Assembly (NCBI RefSeq): GCF_021130785.1
Contig: NC_060213.1
Span: 67,518,501 to 67,582,500 of the forward strand
DNA: 64,000 nt
Origin: Homalodisca vitripennis
Lineage: Eukaryota; Arthropoda; Insecta; Hemiptera; Cicadellidae
Direction: 5' to 3'
Under the pieces are notes generated by a model. It was not told where the DNA came from. It worked only from the letters and a program-made list of their open reading frames with translations, and searched no databases. The translations under genes and the position numbers were made by a program. Shown piece after piece: positions 37,691 through 50,749 of this stretch (position 1 is its first letter; every line of letters begins with the position of its first letter).

Positions 37691-38845
37691 TATACTGGAT
37701 GTTTAATATATTGTTGCTTATAATTTTGAGTTGTTTTTAATTCTTCATATTTCATATTAAAATTTACCTAGTTTTTAATAGAGTTGCACGTTTATAGTGT
37801 AAACCATAACCGACAGTCTAAATGACTATTGTGTTATGTTGAAGATTAATTAGTAATAGTTGATATGGATAGAGGCGCTTTTTCTTTCTTTCTTTCCATA
37901 TACAGATGATAAGTTTATGACATTACTCAAACCTACAAATAATGGATTGTATAAGGTATTTACTAGACCATTTAAAATTGTTCCATTCGTAGTATTGACA
38001 TAGTTGAAATAGATAGTTTCTTATTGCTAATGCTATTTAATATTCCTAGGCAGCAGCGTTGGGAAATACAATTTAGTTAATTATATGGTTTCATAAAGAT
38101 AACTGGAAGCAAATTATGTTGATCCTGCTTTAATGGTACACAATCTCATAAAATTTTACATTTAGAAGGAAATGCTTTTTCCTCCAGCACGAGAAACATA
38201 TTCCCAGCTCAATCGAATTAAGTAAGGTGTAGTACAGGGTAATCTTGTTAGTGACTTCCTTTGTGTTCGTAACGTTGTTACATATGACTTGGTTATTCGG
38301 TAACTGTTACCACATCCTATATAGGATGACACTGTCTTAACATTAACAAGTTTGTATGTGTTTATGTATTAGACTTTCATCATAAGAATTCATTTTTAAA
38401 ATATCAATTTCTTGCAAGTGTTTTCCTATAACATATTAGCTGCTATAATATACACATTAATCTAAGTAATATTGTATAATTGTGTTCATTTGAAATTGAA
38501 ATGTTTTTTTACGAATAACGCATGTTTAGATACTTCGATTAGTAAGATAAGTAAAAAAAAAAAAAAAACACTTTTATTGTTACTAAGAGTAATTTACGTC
38601 ACTAATGGGTAAATATAATCAAAATTTAAATAACCAGTTGCACGGCCTAGACGAAAAAGTAAATATATTTCAACAGCGCGGACTATATTTCCTATTAGGT
38701 ATTAAGGGACTTGGATTATACTAGTAATATAGAATTCATATAGTTATATTATTTTCCTATTGAAGAAAGTTTAGAAATCATTAATCAAATATGTTTAAAA
38801 AGAGAATTAACAGAGAAAATAGGGTTGAGTAGAAGAATGATGCCA

Positions 38846-39106
38846 CTCACCTGTCGTTTTTACTTGTCACACGTTCAGCACGGCACGGTTGAGATGTCTC
38901 ATCCTCTCAGAACACTCACACAGTGTCGACAAACTGTCTAGAGGCATATTTGCAGGTGAAACCTTGAGTTTAGACACTTCAAACCAAGATTCACAGGAAT
39001 TGGAGGGAGGGAGGAGCAAGTAGATGAACATCCTTTCATTGTTGCAAAAGATGCACCCTACAAAATCTATATCGCAACATAGTGGGTTCTTGACATTCCG
39101 ACACAA
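38846..39106 (-). other. Conserved island with donor-like end, copy 2
   Basis: It is the partner of 19876-20120. In this copy a 79-codon frame is open on the minus strand (ending RMRHLNRAVLNV) and stops just before the perfect donor-like CAG|GTGAGT at about 38852. The donor-like junction is kept in both copies, while the frame is interrupted in the other, so a non-coding 5' exon is as likely as a coding one. Confidence 0.35.
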
Positions 39107-40429
39107 ACGAGGATCTAGGTCTACGACTCATTGATCCATCTTTTGGAACAGAACGAAATTAATGTTATAACTAAATTAATTGTGTATTATGTTAAAGAAT
39201 AAGATTTGTAAAATTGTAAAATTTCCAATAAAAGGCAGTATAGTAGTTACATATTCTGCGTGTTATTTACTTACTTAAAAAATAAATGTATTGTAACTGC
39301 CTTCTGATCACTAATATAATGCCAGACATTATAAATGTATCTATTCAGTTAATAGGTCCTTCATGTAGTTACTACACATCTGAAGTTTCGTTACCATAAT
39401 TTTTAAAATCTACTATCTAATTCGAGTGCGTCATAAGATGAATTAATTATATAATTAAGAAGTAATTATTTATGTGACACACATACAAAATCCGAATACA
39501 TATTGCACGAATCGTATAGAACCATTTGGAATAAATAATAACAAATACCTGAGACATTTAAGTTTCACCAAACATTCAACACAAACGTCTTGATGTTGTG
39601 TTATAGGTCCTAAATATGTTGCAATTCTAAACTAACTGCAGAAGTGTAGTAGTCACATACCGTGTAAAGTAAAACTTTCTTTGTTAAATTTGTTTTGTAT
39701 ATCTAAGTTTTATCAAACAAGCCTACAGCTATTGATAATTGAATGCTTGCTATTTCACACATATGTTTACATATCTGATGATGCATACTAATAATCTTCT
39801 TGGAATTTTTGGAAAATTGGTTGTGTATTATTTTATTGCTTGTATTATGCTAATGAAGGTTTTGATAGATAGTAATTACTTGAAAATAACTACAGTACAA
39901 TTACTTTATTATTAATGGAAATGTTTATAAGGTAAAAAATGTAGGTAAGCAATATATAATCCATAAAAGAAATAATTAAAATTAATTTGGAAAGACGTAA
40001 CATGATATCCAGCGAGTAAAAATGTGATCTATAAGTTATGAATTTTACTAACGAGAGTTCCAGCACATCTGCGTCTATCACGCACATTGTGTTAATTTGC
40101 AATTTCTACTGCAGGAATCGATATAACGATTTCTTTGACCATGAAGGAAACCACATAATATATGAGCAACTTTTCAGTATGACTGTACCTTGCAAATATC
40201 CGTGTGCGAATAAGTTACCCAAGACACGCACGTAATATTTGTCGTTGCTATTGCAGTAATCGATACTATAACTTCTGCTAAGTTAAACACGTAATATATT
40301 ACCAACTCTTCGGTGTGATCGTAGCTTTGTATATTAAGTATGAGAGTGACCTATTACACTATTGCTATTATTACAGTCCGTATAAATAGCTAAGGAATAA
40401 ATAATAAAAGGAAAATAGCTGAATCAAAA

Positions 40430-41330
40430 GATACCATCAAGGACAAAAGTTTGGTTGCTGATGTATCTAATAACTTCTGTACTAATTTAGCGGTGATTTA
40501 GCGCCTCCATCAGCTTCTAGCTGCAGTCGGTCAAGTAGTCCAGCAGCGTCGATGATGTGCTGTTACAGAAGGTGAGGTTGCAGCGGCGTTTCGTGACTTA
40601 AAGAGTAAACATTATAGAGATGTGTATGGAATGTCTGGGTAGCTTGTTAAACAGTATTTTCACGCAATTGCCAAATCATTGGAAATAATAATTAACTTTT
40701 CACCTGAAACCTGGTAATTTCCAAATTATTCGAAAAACGCTAAGATTATTCCTTGCTATATAAAAGTTGATTTTAAATCTCTAGGTACTTACAGGGCCAT
40801 TCCAATTCTACCATCGGTCATTAAGCTTTTGAGAAATTTTTTTCTACTCGGATGCTTTTTATCCTGGATGAGCATTCTCTGTAAGAAACAAAGGAATATA
40901 ATTTATATAGTCATCCGATTTATTGACATTGTGGTGGAGAGCCTTCACAAGCAAATTGCTAGGCTTAGCGCCTTTCTTGACTTGTCTAAGGCATTCGACT
41001 GCGTAGATCACCGGAATCAGTTTAAAAACTAAATAAGTGTGTCATACGAAGCATACCACTCATGTGGCTTGAATCGTAGCCCAGCATCCATTACCAACTG
41101 TTTTATTTAAATGTCATCTTATTAAAACACGCTTTCGTTAATTATTGTGTCTCGCAGGGGTCAATATATATCCCATACATGTTTTTAGTTTATATAAATT
41201 ACCTTATGCAATCTATGTAATCTGAAGAACTTATGAAGTACGAGGAAGATACTTCCCTTTCTTCTAGGGCAAATGCAACCAGATTTTTAAAATTAATTAT
41301 TTCGAAATCTCATATTCATTTTTAAAATTT
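40430..41330 (+). pseudogene. Ancient CR1/jockey-type reverse transcriptase remnant
   Basis: Read across frames, the plus strand shows a linker (LVADVSNNFCTNLA; AFRDLKSKHYRDVYGMSG), an RT finger block (AIPILPSVIKLL), a palm block with catalytic Asp (FLDLSKAFDCVDH at 40973-41011), remnants of the G-(V)-SQGS and YIN-L blocks, and the catalytic box decayed to YEEDTSL near 41239-41259. Several stops and frameshifts break it. It is on the opposite strand from the LINE in unit X and is much more decayed. It begins where similarity to unit X stops, so it inserted after the unit duplicated or was lost from X. Confidence 0.8.
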
Positions 41331-44300
41331 TTATCAAATTTGAATCTTCATACTTAAACTTCATCTTTTTTCAAGGCGCAGATTATCTCATGAACCAGTC
41401 CCATGAGTTCTATTCAATTACTTCGAACTCAGCGTTACTAATACGGAAATGAAGCATCAGCAAAACATTAAAAGTCAAGGTATCGGTCATTTCTTAAAAG
41501 TGATAGGCTTCACTAAAAATCAGCCAATTTCTGAGTATTTTAACGTTATAATGAGGACTTACTAAGATGCAGGTTACAAATCACATTTATCTCAATCAAA
41601 TTTTAAAGGACGATAAGCTATAGAAAATAAAGCTTAAAATATATACCTGTAATTGATTTTAAGAGTATAAGTGTTTAAAACACCACATTATTTTATCAAC
41701 GAGAAGTACAGTTTAACAAATATTTTACTACGTACGTGATTTCATTGTGACGATAATATTGTATGGAAATTTATATTAAACGGGCATTGTTTTGTCCATA
41801 TTATCTTAAATATTCAAGAATGAATTAACTAACATGGTTTCAGTAATTATACTCAACTATGAATTCATTATTAGGTATTTGTTATTTAAATATACACAAA
41901 TTTATTGGCAGAGATGTTTTAAATTACTGACGCAAAGAACATTAGGGTGATAAAATTTTTAATCTTTCTCAAATAAGTAACATTCAATAATTAATAAAGT
42001 TCATAATAATTAAAATTTATCTAAGCCTTAACATTTTAAATAACATAATATGTTATTATTTATGTAGCTATAGTTTAAACATTTTGCATGAGCATACTGT
42101 CTACCTACCGTATCAAAAATCCAAGCAATTTTTGTAATATCCTAAGAATTCGCTTACATAAAAAAATAATGGTTTTTAGAGTTATCAAACTCTACAAACC
42201 AGATACAGACTGGTTGATTTCATAAATCAATTTCTCATTCTACCATACTTTGATATCCGTACATAAGAACATAGTAACTTATGGAATCCTTGTTATAAAT
42301 ATTTAAGTTTTATTAAACCATTCAAAACCTACATATTTTGGGATAGTTAAAAAACCAAAAACCAATAACCTAAAAGTAGTGATGTATACCAACACGAATA
42401 TTAGGCTCAGGATAAAGTTTAAGAATATTGAGGTTTTTTTTTTAATAAAATTATATAATGTTTGTTTATTTCTGATAATTAATGGCAAAGAATTTATGAA
42501 GCAGTAACGTAAGAATAGTTTTTCTTAAAAAAAAAAAAAAAAAAAAAAATCAAAAAAAACTATATCTAGCTGTAAATGAAATAAAATTTTCATTATGAAA
42601 ACAAGTGTTAGTGTGGTCTTCATATAGGTCTTCATCTTTAGGACATGAAGACCTATAATGAAACTGTTTCTCTTGTCAATCCATGTTTAGTCAAATTCAT
42701 TCTTATTATTCTTACGTGTTTTCTCTTTACGCATATATAACTTTCTCATAGTTCAGTATCAACCATACTATTAAGAAATACAAAGATCTAAAGATTATCT
42801 GAAGATGTTCATGTATTTTAGATTTCGTAAAAATTGCCGAATTCTTATGGTTCCTTTCATGGATTTCATAGGAGTCTTTTATTATTGGATTATTACTTTA
42901 TAGATTTTTAAAGCTAGTTTTCAATGTATTCTTTATAAAACAGTCTGTAAATATTTTTACTTATTTTAACAGTAAATAATGGCAATTAATTGTTAGATTA
43001 TTTACTGTAAGCTTTAAACTTTTCTATTTTCAAAACAATCAAATAAAGTACTTTTTTAAGACTGATGTTCATATGTTTACATGTCAGCACTATCAAAGGT
43101 ATAATAATATATATACGTGCAGAAGTACTAGCAGTCTTACAATCTATTTTAAAATTGGGTTCTTGGGGTGCACATTGGATATATTGCCCAAATAATACGA
43201 GTACAACATTTATATTTTTCTTCTTTCAAAAGTAACTTATTAAACCTATATAAAGACAACTACTTAATCATAACTGCATACGTAGTTTATATATTAAATA
43301 ATGTAAGCAATATTTATATATGTTTGGCTTGTAAAATGTATATTTACATTTCCTTTATGAGGTGTACAATTTATATTGACACTTCCAGATGACAATAACT
43401 GTATTTGCCCAATGGCAGTTACATAATGAAGGCCAAGAGTCCTCTGTTATTACAATGTAGCATTGTGGATCTGTTATTACAATCATGGCTTTGCGTCACT
43501 CAGTGGTGTCGCTCTATCGTTGTGATGAATAATAGAAGCTACAAATTGCATTGGATTGCATTTTATTGTAGCAGATAAAAGCTTTGTCCTAATTAAAAAT
43601 TATACAGATAAAAAGCCAGTTTTATAATACGTCTTAGTTTATTGGCTATGGTCGTTATTTTATTTATTCACTCTATGTTATTATATTCAAATAAGAGATT
43701 TAATAATAATATTCAATAATATTTTATGATTCATCATATTCTTGAATTCCACTATTTTATTGTAGTAGATGACGTGATATTTTTTATAATAGAAAATTTT
43801 CCAGACAAAAGGCAATTTTCACATCGTCCTCGTGTCTTGGCTATAGTGGTAATTTTACCTTTGAACTTCATTTTTATATTCATATAAGAGATTTGTTAAT
43901 TATAACCTATATATTTGATGATTATTATGATTCTACACGTCCAATAAAAGTTTATATAACTAGTGTTTTTTTTGTTTCATTTTACACAATATTGCTTATT
44001 TTGTACATAGCAAAATTTATTGTGTTTAAGAGAATTTCTTCTTTTAAAGTTTAGTAAGATTTAGTGGCTAAATGAGCAATGAAAAAAGATTTCCCAAGTA
44101 CCATTTCACTTTCGAAATAAAAATTCATATTGGGGTAGGGATTTTCCATAGTAAATTTAAAAGCTCTTTTTAAAGGCAGCAAATTGTTTTAACTTGAAAT
44201 GAAAATTTTAGTTTTTTATTAATTTATTACTTGATATAATTTTTTTCTTAAATTTAGTTATACTTTATTACAAATAAAGGGGATATAATAAGCATGACAT

Positions 44301-45256
44301 GAAAACAAAAGTATCTACAGTTAATGGTTACAATTCTTATCAAGTTTTCCGTTAGTCTAGAAACATCTAAGTAAGAATTGTATTTTAATAGAATATTAAT
44401 TTATTTTTCACTTCTGGTTATATTTTTATATTGTCCAAATTAAAAAACCAGGAGCTGAATACTTTTTTAATAATTTTTAGTTTTCGCCTGTGTGCATTAA
44501 AAATAAAAATACCGTTTTTTTGTAAAAAAACTACATTTTGAAAGTGATATTCCATAGATCACATAGCACTAATTATTCTTAATTATTTTGTAGGCAAATA
44601 AAACAACTCAAATCCTGCGCGTTTTAAATTTCTTCACTTTTGTCCACATTTTTTTAACATGGATAAAAAAATTCAAGCGTAGACTATTGTTATTTATTGT
44701 TTAGAATTAAATGCAGAAGAATAATCTACAAAAATATTGTTACTGGCACATTACATATTTTAGGTGCGGAATTCGCTTAATTGATCTGTTCACTGGTTTT
44801 ATGGAGTTGTAAGATTTATACTAGTAGCTAATTTTATTGATCCATAGTCAACTAAAACCACAGCTAGACAACAACTATAAAGCTTACTGAAATAAATGCT
44901 TTTAATTCGACAAGTTTCGGTTTAACGTTACCATTGTTAGTGATGTATTTTAATTACTGATCTCATCTTACTATCTTCTTATGTAAGTTTCCATTTTTGG
45001 TTACAGATAATCACTACACAGAACCACACAAACGTGAGGTTGGGTTTTCTTTAATGTAGTTGATATAGCTACTGCTAAAAAGATTGTAAGCTAATATCTG
45101 CAGATACACTGAGATATGATAGAATGTGTTACACCGCTTTTATGATTTTGTCATCAAAATTTATTTTACATTGTGATCAAAATTATAAATAATTTACGAC
45201 AATATCAGTCGAGAATTTCATGTTAGTTAGGTTATAACATCCGGTACCTCATAAAT

Positions 45257-45354
45257 ATAGTTTTTATATGAATTGATAATATTAAAGGTTTCTTGGCAGT
45301 CACACATTATAGTTTTGATATGAATTGATAATATTAAAGGTTTCTTTGCAATCA
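45257..45354. repeat. Tandem duplication, two ~51 bp units
   Basis: The core atatgaattgataatattaa is followed by aggtttctt and then (g/t)gca(g/a)tcac. It occurs twice in direct succession with few differences, so it is a recent local duplication. Confidence 0.85.
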
Positions 45355-46624
45355 CTTTTAATCTCCGACAGGTTTAGAGTATGTGTCCCTCTGGGTTTGT
45401 TATGTTGGTATACGTTATCAGTATTTACTCGTCCCATTTGAAATTTGTTATCTCTCCATAACCCAAACGCATGTAACTCTTAAATGCTCAATAAATGTAC
45501 GTCCAAAAAAAGAATAATAGTTATAAAAAGTATTGAAGAGAATATGAAAATTCTTGTGGTAAAAGTTATGCGCAAAAGAAGAATTACATATCTAGTTAAA
45601 ATATGTGTCAAATCCAAATCAAAATGTTATAGATAAATTAATATTTAATTGAAAAATACTTATCTAATTACATGACGTAACGGTAGTGTAATCATATAGT
45701 GTAAATCTTCCTATTGTTATTATTTGTTTTGATGAATCGAGTTGAGGATAAATGTACACATATAATGTGAATTTTAATAAATGCTTACGAATGTTTTTAA
45801 TTTACTTAATAATTACTATTGCTTACAAACTTCCAGTATATACATAATCACCACAAGATATTGTATTATACAAATTATTTCAAAATGTTTGCTCGTAAGT
45901 TTATATTGTTTTCAAACTGAAACGTTTCCATTAGAAAATAAAATAATATAACCACTTGAACAAAATTGATTTGGGTATTTAACTATCCAAAGAAAAGAAA
46001 ATCAGGGCTGTTTTTAATATTGATTTCAATGAAAGCGAAACTCAGTAAATAGGTTATATTTCTCGTTTGACGAGTCTCATATCGATTTGAAAACAAGAGT
46101 GTATCGTTACATGCCTGGGCTCACTTCGATATCAGCCGTTAAGGTTTCCTGGGTAACGCTTGAAAGATAATGTTATGATCTTTATACATATAATAAATAT
46201 AACTCTTAAATAACACTTGATATAAATTAGTAATTATTGATGAGTAGTTTTATTATAAACTTGTATTATGAACTATTTTGATACAGCTCTCTTATAAACG
46301 CTGAACTTTAGTGTTAAATTGCAATCAGTAGTACTTCAATTTGTAAGCCTACATATTTATTGTTGTATCACATAATAATATATAGAATTTATACTACTTA
46401 AATTACCTTGTAGCAAGTTTAGTAGATAATAAGTATAATTGCACTGTTTATAACAGTTTGTTTTTCATTTTGCTGTTGTATACATTCGAAGGAACGTTAA
46501 ATGATACTTTTCCATTGTGATATAACACTCAACCTCAGAAATTGAAATGTGCATATAATTAAACCTTTTTCAAAAACATTTATCTCTTTACCCTTAAATA
46601 TTTTGCTTCTAGTATTGGAACTAT

Positions 46625-47130
46625 TTTAATTCCGTCTCGTACGAATTATCAGCAGTCAAACAAGAACACATTAAAACGGGAATAAAGTGTGAAATTTGCA
46701 TGACTAGTATAGAATCGGTTCACACCTGTAAGATACAAATTTGCCAACAAAGTGCTTGCTGGTCAGATCAAACGCATATGTGCAAAAATATGGCTGTGGC
46801 TTTGATGCTGTTTGGACAGTGTCACTGGAGCAGTTACAAACTGAGGTGGTCACTGGTGGTTTTATTATTAATTTTTATTTAATGATGCCAACATGTAAAA
46901 TTTACTTCGTCTCAAAGGGTAAAATCGAGCTTAATAAGCCGAACAGAAATTGAGAATCCAGTAGAATAAAACATAAGTTTTTCATAAACTATTTATAGGT
47001 ACTCTTCGAACTGACAGTATTCGTAACACCGCTGTAGAAATTGAATTGCATAAACACTAGAGGCCAAGTACTTTGACCATTTTATTGAAAAACTTTGCCA
47101 TCTTTGATCTTTTCTGAGTTCTTAACTACA
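46625..47130 (-). other. Conserved module in unit Y (partner of 37191-37690)
   Basis: On the minus strand the shared blocks run gaactcagaaaagatcaaag, atggcaaag, aataaaatggtcaaag, tttatgcaatt, cggtgttacgaatac and gtcagttcg, then sequence corresponding to the YLTG...NFTL frame. The reading frame is broken here. It is more diverged than the other two module copies. Confidence 0.4.
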
Positions 47131-47330
47131 GGAAAATTTATTCCAAGTTTCCATTCTCTAGGATATTTGTGTCAGGGGTAATAACAAAGAGAATGACACA
47201 ATGACTCGGTCGAATAGATAAGAAGGACACGATAAGAAGAACGTGTCGGGCCCTTAATAACTTCGAGCACGCACTTGGTGAGAAGATTTCAGTTCTTCAG
47301 CCTACAATGATATTATTTACTACTTAACAG

Positions 47331-47440
47331 GATCCAAACTAAGTTCTAAAAGAAATTCATGTACGTCGGTAGGTAGATCACCTACGCGGGAACTGTCTGG
47401 ACAATGTAATACACCCACTCCTCCCACGTCTGGGTGTCAG
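47331..47440 (+). CDS. Candidate internal exon, Ser/Thr/Pro-rich, family unknown
   Basis: An acceptor-like ttactacttaacag precedes, and a donor-like TGTCAG|GTAATT follows, 110 open bases. The open frame reads SKLSSKRNSCTSVGRSPTRE and then LSGQCNTPTPPTSGCQ. Entry phase is 1 and exit phase 0. The sequence is distinctly richer in G and C than its surroundings and the frame closes immediately after the donor. A basic, Ser/Thr/Pro-rich segment would suit a cytoplasmic tail or a linker. I cannot assign it, and linking it to the GPCR-like exons 41 kb upstream would be speculation. Confidence 0.4.
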
Positions 47441-50400
47441 GTAATTTAAACTGGTTAATATTGTGGGCATTACTAAATTTACTGTTGTTCATTTCCGTTT
47501 CATATAGTATGCCTCTTTTTAAACTAACGCTTGATCCTCAAAGTTCTTATAAAATGTATTAATTTTATGTTCTATTTTATGTTTGCATTCTTATTATAAA
47601 AGTAAAATTTATTGTAATATTATCTACACTAATGTAAATTTTTCACTTTAGGTAATTTTATAGGTATATATTGTATTTTCGTAAAGTCTATGTCAGCTAT
47701 TGCACATGAATCCTCTAGTCAAATCAAATACAACTTTTGTTCACAGATGAATGTATTCGTTGGCGTCTTTGCCCTTCAAATACATAAAATCAAAACTGTA
47801 AAAACTTTTGTTTTAAATTGATTCCATGATTATTTTACTTAAAACAAATGTATTTATCAATATGCATAATTATTTTTTTTCCATTAAACGTACAACTTAT
47901 TGGAATAATCGTTTGGTTTTTCCTTTAGTTACAAACTTAAGCTTTACATATAATTAAATTTCATCCATATCACTGGATACTTTTACATAAAATGTTACAA
48001 CACTGTGTAATATGGATTAACCCGAATGGATTTAGTTTGTTAGTGAACATGGAATTTTCTTTATTTAAAAATGTTTAAGATACGTCTTCTAATATTTGTC
48101 TTGAGGCGCTTTAAAGTTTTAGGAAACATACTTAAATATTCACCTACTCGTGTGTAGAAAAAGCCTCGCGGTATAAAGTAAATACTGTTACACGTATCAG
48201 CAACCGACACATCGATAATACAAACACAACATGAATCTTAAACAAAGAGACTGAACCGACAGGGGATAGAGGGTTTATTGTCCGGTAACCATGGTGATAG
48301 TGGCACTGTTTGATAATAGCACCAGGATATGTTTGTGAAAATCTACTTACATGTTGAAGTACATGCTTTAGTAAATGCAACTATTTTATTTAAGTTTAAG
48401 GTAATAATATGTGCTTTAGTTTAATACACACAAAAATATAGCAATATATCCATTTAATAGGAATATCTGATATCTATAAATTAAATTAAACAAAAATTTG
48501 TTTGACAGATCACTTAGCGGTGCTAAAGCGTCGGATTTCGGCCATGAGTTTCTCATATTGTAAGTTCAAAATCCTGTGTTTGACCGTTGAAGTATTTATC
48601 CATAACGTCAACTTCTACTGTACCGACTGAACTCTTTAATATGCTTGATAAGTATTTCGCAAAGGCAAAGTATTTCTAAAGGAGATCTACCTAGTCAAAA
48701 AAGATTTAAATGGCTAATAATTAAATATATTTTCATATAATGATGATACTCGTTTTTTTTATATTTCCCATTATGGAAAGTAATAGGTCATCACGATATA
48801 CTACTGTTAGGTTTTTAAATTATATATTTAAAGAATCATGAAAGAAATTATAATAGGGAACACCTTCGAAGCTGATTTTCTTAGAAAGCGCAGGATACTA
48901 AACAGGTCATGTCGCTTTCTTTGTCAGTTTGGAAGTGGTCTATTCCTTAGGGTTAATGCTATGCGCGGAAAAAAATAATTTAGGAAATGTCTTTGGGCTT
49001 ATACATATTTATAGATATAGATTATTTTGATAGTGTATTTAACAATGTAAAATTATTAAGTATTTAGAATCGTCATAACCCTGGATTCAGAAATTCACGT
49101 TCAAGAGGAAATTATAAAGTCGTTTCTATACGTTTCAAAGACATAAATGTCTTTTCTTTGCAAATTAAATGTCGTGCGAATAAATATTCCCATAAAAAGC
49201 ACAAACAATTGTGTTAACCGGTTTAGACTTGAAATAAGATTGTTTCAGTTATTACTTACGTCATTTTATGTTAGAGTTTATAGTATCTTTTAAGTTATTT
49301 CTGTTAAAATCCGGGCTTTGAATGCTAATGTAATACGAGTACTGCTAATAAAAGCAATATTAGCATTTTAAATAAAATAAATCTTCTTACTGTGGGTACC
49401 AAAATACACTAAGCCATTCACTAAATTGGATGACCATTTTATTGATCGTATATTGCGGGTCACTTAACTCTACGACCTTTGTTTGAGCTGGTTTTAGACT
49501 GTAGCCTCTAGAACCCTAACTGATTGTCCTGGGAATCATTGATAGAGAATTTTCCACTAAAAAGTAACAAGACATTAATTTATAGCACGGAAACTTTTGC
49601 TTAATATTTAATAATCCCCTATCAGATAATGTCGAGTTTTAAAATACAATCTTAAAAATGAAAAAGAGAATAAATTCGTGAATGCTACTCTATATTTAGA
49701 CCTAATCGATACTAATGGTTTAAAATTTACCTTGCTTTTAATTCACTAGTATACTTAGCATTTAATTTACCAATGTCTAACCACACAACATTGAAATGCA
49801 TTTTTGTTAGAGGTAGTTTAAATAAGCACACCCTTATCCTGTATTGATTACAATGACTTTAACATCACATGATAGGAATTTATATAAATATGAATTGTAA
49901 AGTTTGTATAACGCAACAGAAATATTGAGTTGTCATACTATGTCAAAACTTTTAACGAGTTAAACTTTTCGGTTTTTCCATAAATAATTGTCTGTATGTT
50001 ACTTAATTAATTTCCTATTAGTTCAGTATACCTGGTATCACGGAGTTCATACTCTACCTTGTAAATCATATTTGATATGCCTGACAGAACAATCTTAGGA
50101 AGATATACGGCGTTGTGGTTATCCACGAAGACCAATTACCTTTTAATTATTTTTGTTTCTTAATTTTAAACAATTTCACTGTACATGTTTTGTAACGTTT
50201 TCACTCGTGCATCCCAACTAGCACATTTTTAACTCTAAAATGTTGAATCTTAAATGTAGACTTTGCTAAAAGAACCTTGAATTATAAACGTTTTTGACCC
50301 TTAAAACTGCCTTAAAAATTATTTTCACAATCCTTTTACAATCGTTATAATAAAAAAACACAATATTTTCTGTTTTTATACCTAATTGTAAATAAAGTAC

Positions 50401-50749
50401 TTAATATGACGAAGTAGACAATGCTACCACCAATCTGATTAGAATTTACAAAAACAGCTGCTATGTAATGTAACATGTAAAACAATAGCTTATATGGCTG
50501 TAAAATTAGCAGTTTGGTAAATCAAAACTAAAAAATAGTTTTAAATGAAAATATTTAGTGTTTATAGTCTTTACGTATATATAATATCATCGGGTGTAGA
50601 TATTTTAACGTAGAAAAAAATTGTGCATATATTTGTTTATTTATAAACCTAGATATAACAATAAATAAATATTTATTAATACTGGCATATTAGATAGAGA
50701 GAACGTTGTCAATTTATGTCGGTCTTGATGATTTAACCTGTACAGATAA
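47441..50749. other. Non-coding stretch, nothing seen
   Basis: It is AT-rich, with no repeats of note and only chance-length open frames. Confidence 0.6.

Larger units (their letters stand above)
19480..37700. repeat. Tandem ~9 kb unit, copy X (expanded by transposons)
   Basis: With the LINE (23.0-25.05 kb), the R1 element and its extra flank (27.9-35.2 kb) set aside, the remaining ~9 kb matches copy Y at 38.4-47.1 kb in the same order. The matches are 19.5-20.1 with 38.5-39.1, 20.85-21.8 with 39.35-40.35, 26.4-27.8 with 42.7-45.3, and 35.2-37.7 with 46.0-47.1 kb. Shared phrases include attgcgtggcctaga/ttgcacggcctaga, ttgttattacaatcatggct and cctgtaagatacaaa. Divergence is high. It is non-coding overall, with a few conserved islands described separately. 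Confidence 0.7.
38440..47110. repeat. Tandem ~9 kb unit, copy Y
   Basis: It is collinear with copy X in direct orientation. It lacks the LINE and R1 insertions of copy X but carries its own ancient RT remnant at 40.4-41.3 kb. Segments such as 41.3-42.6 and 43.6-44.8 kb contain nothing recognisable. A(n) runs lie at 38553-38568 and 42527-42549. Confidence 0.7.

Noticed and set aside
42527..42549. Poly(A) tail of a retrogene or processed pseudogene
   Set aside because: No upstream gene-like sequence or flanking duplication was found. It looks like a simple A-run.
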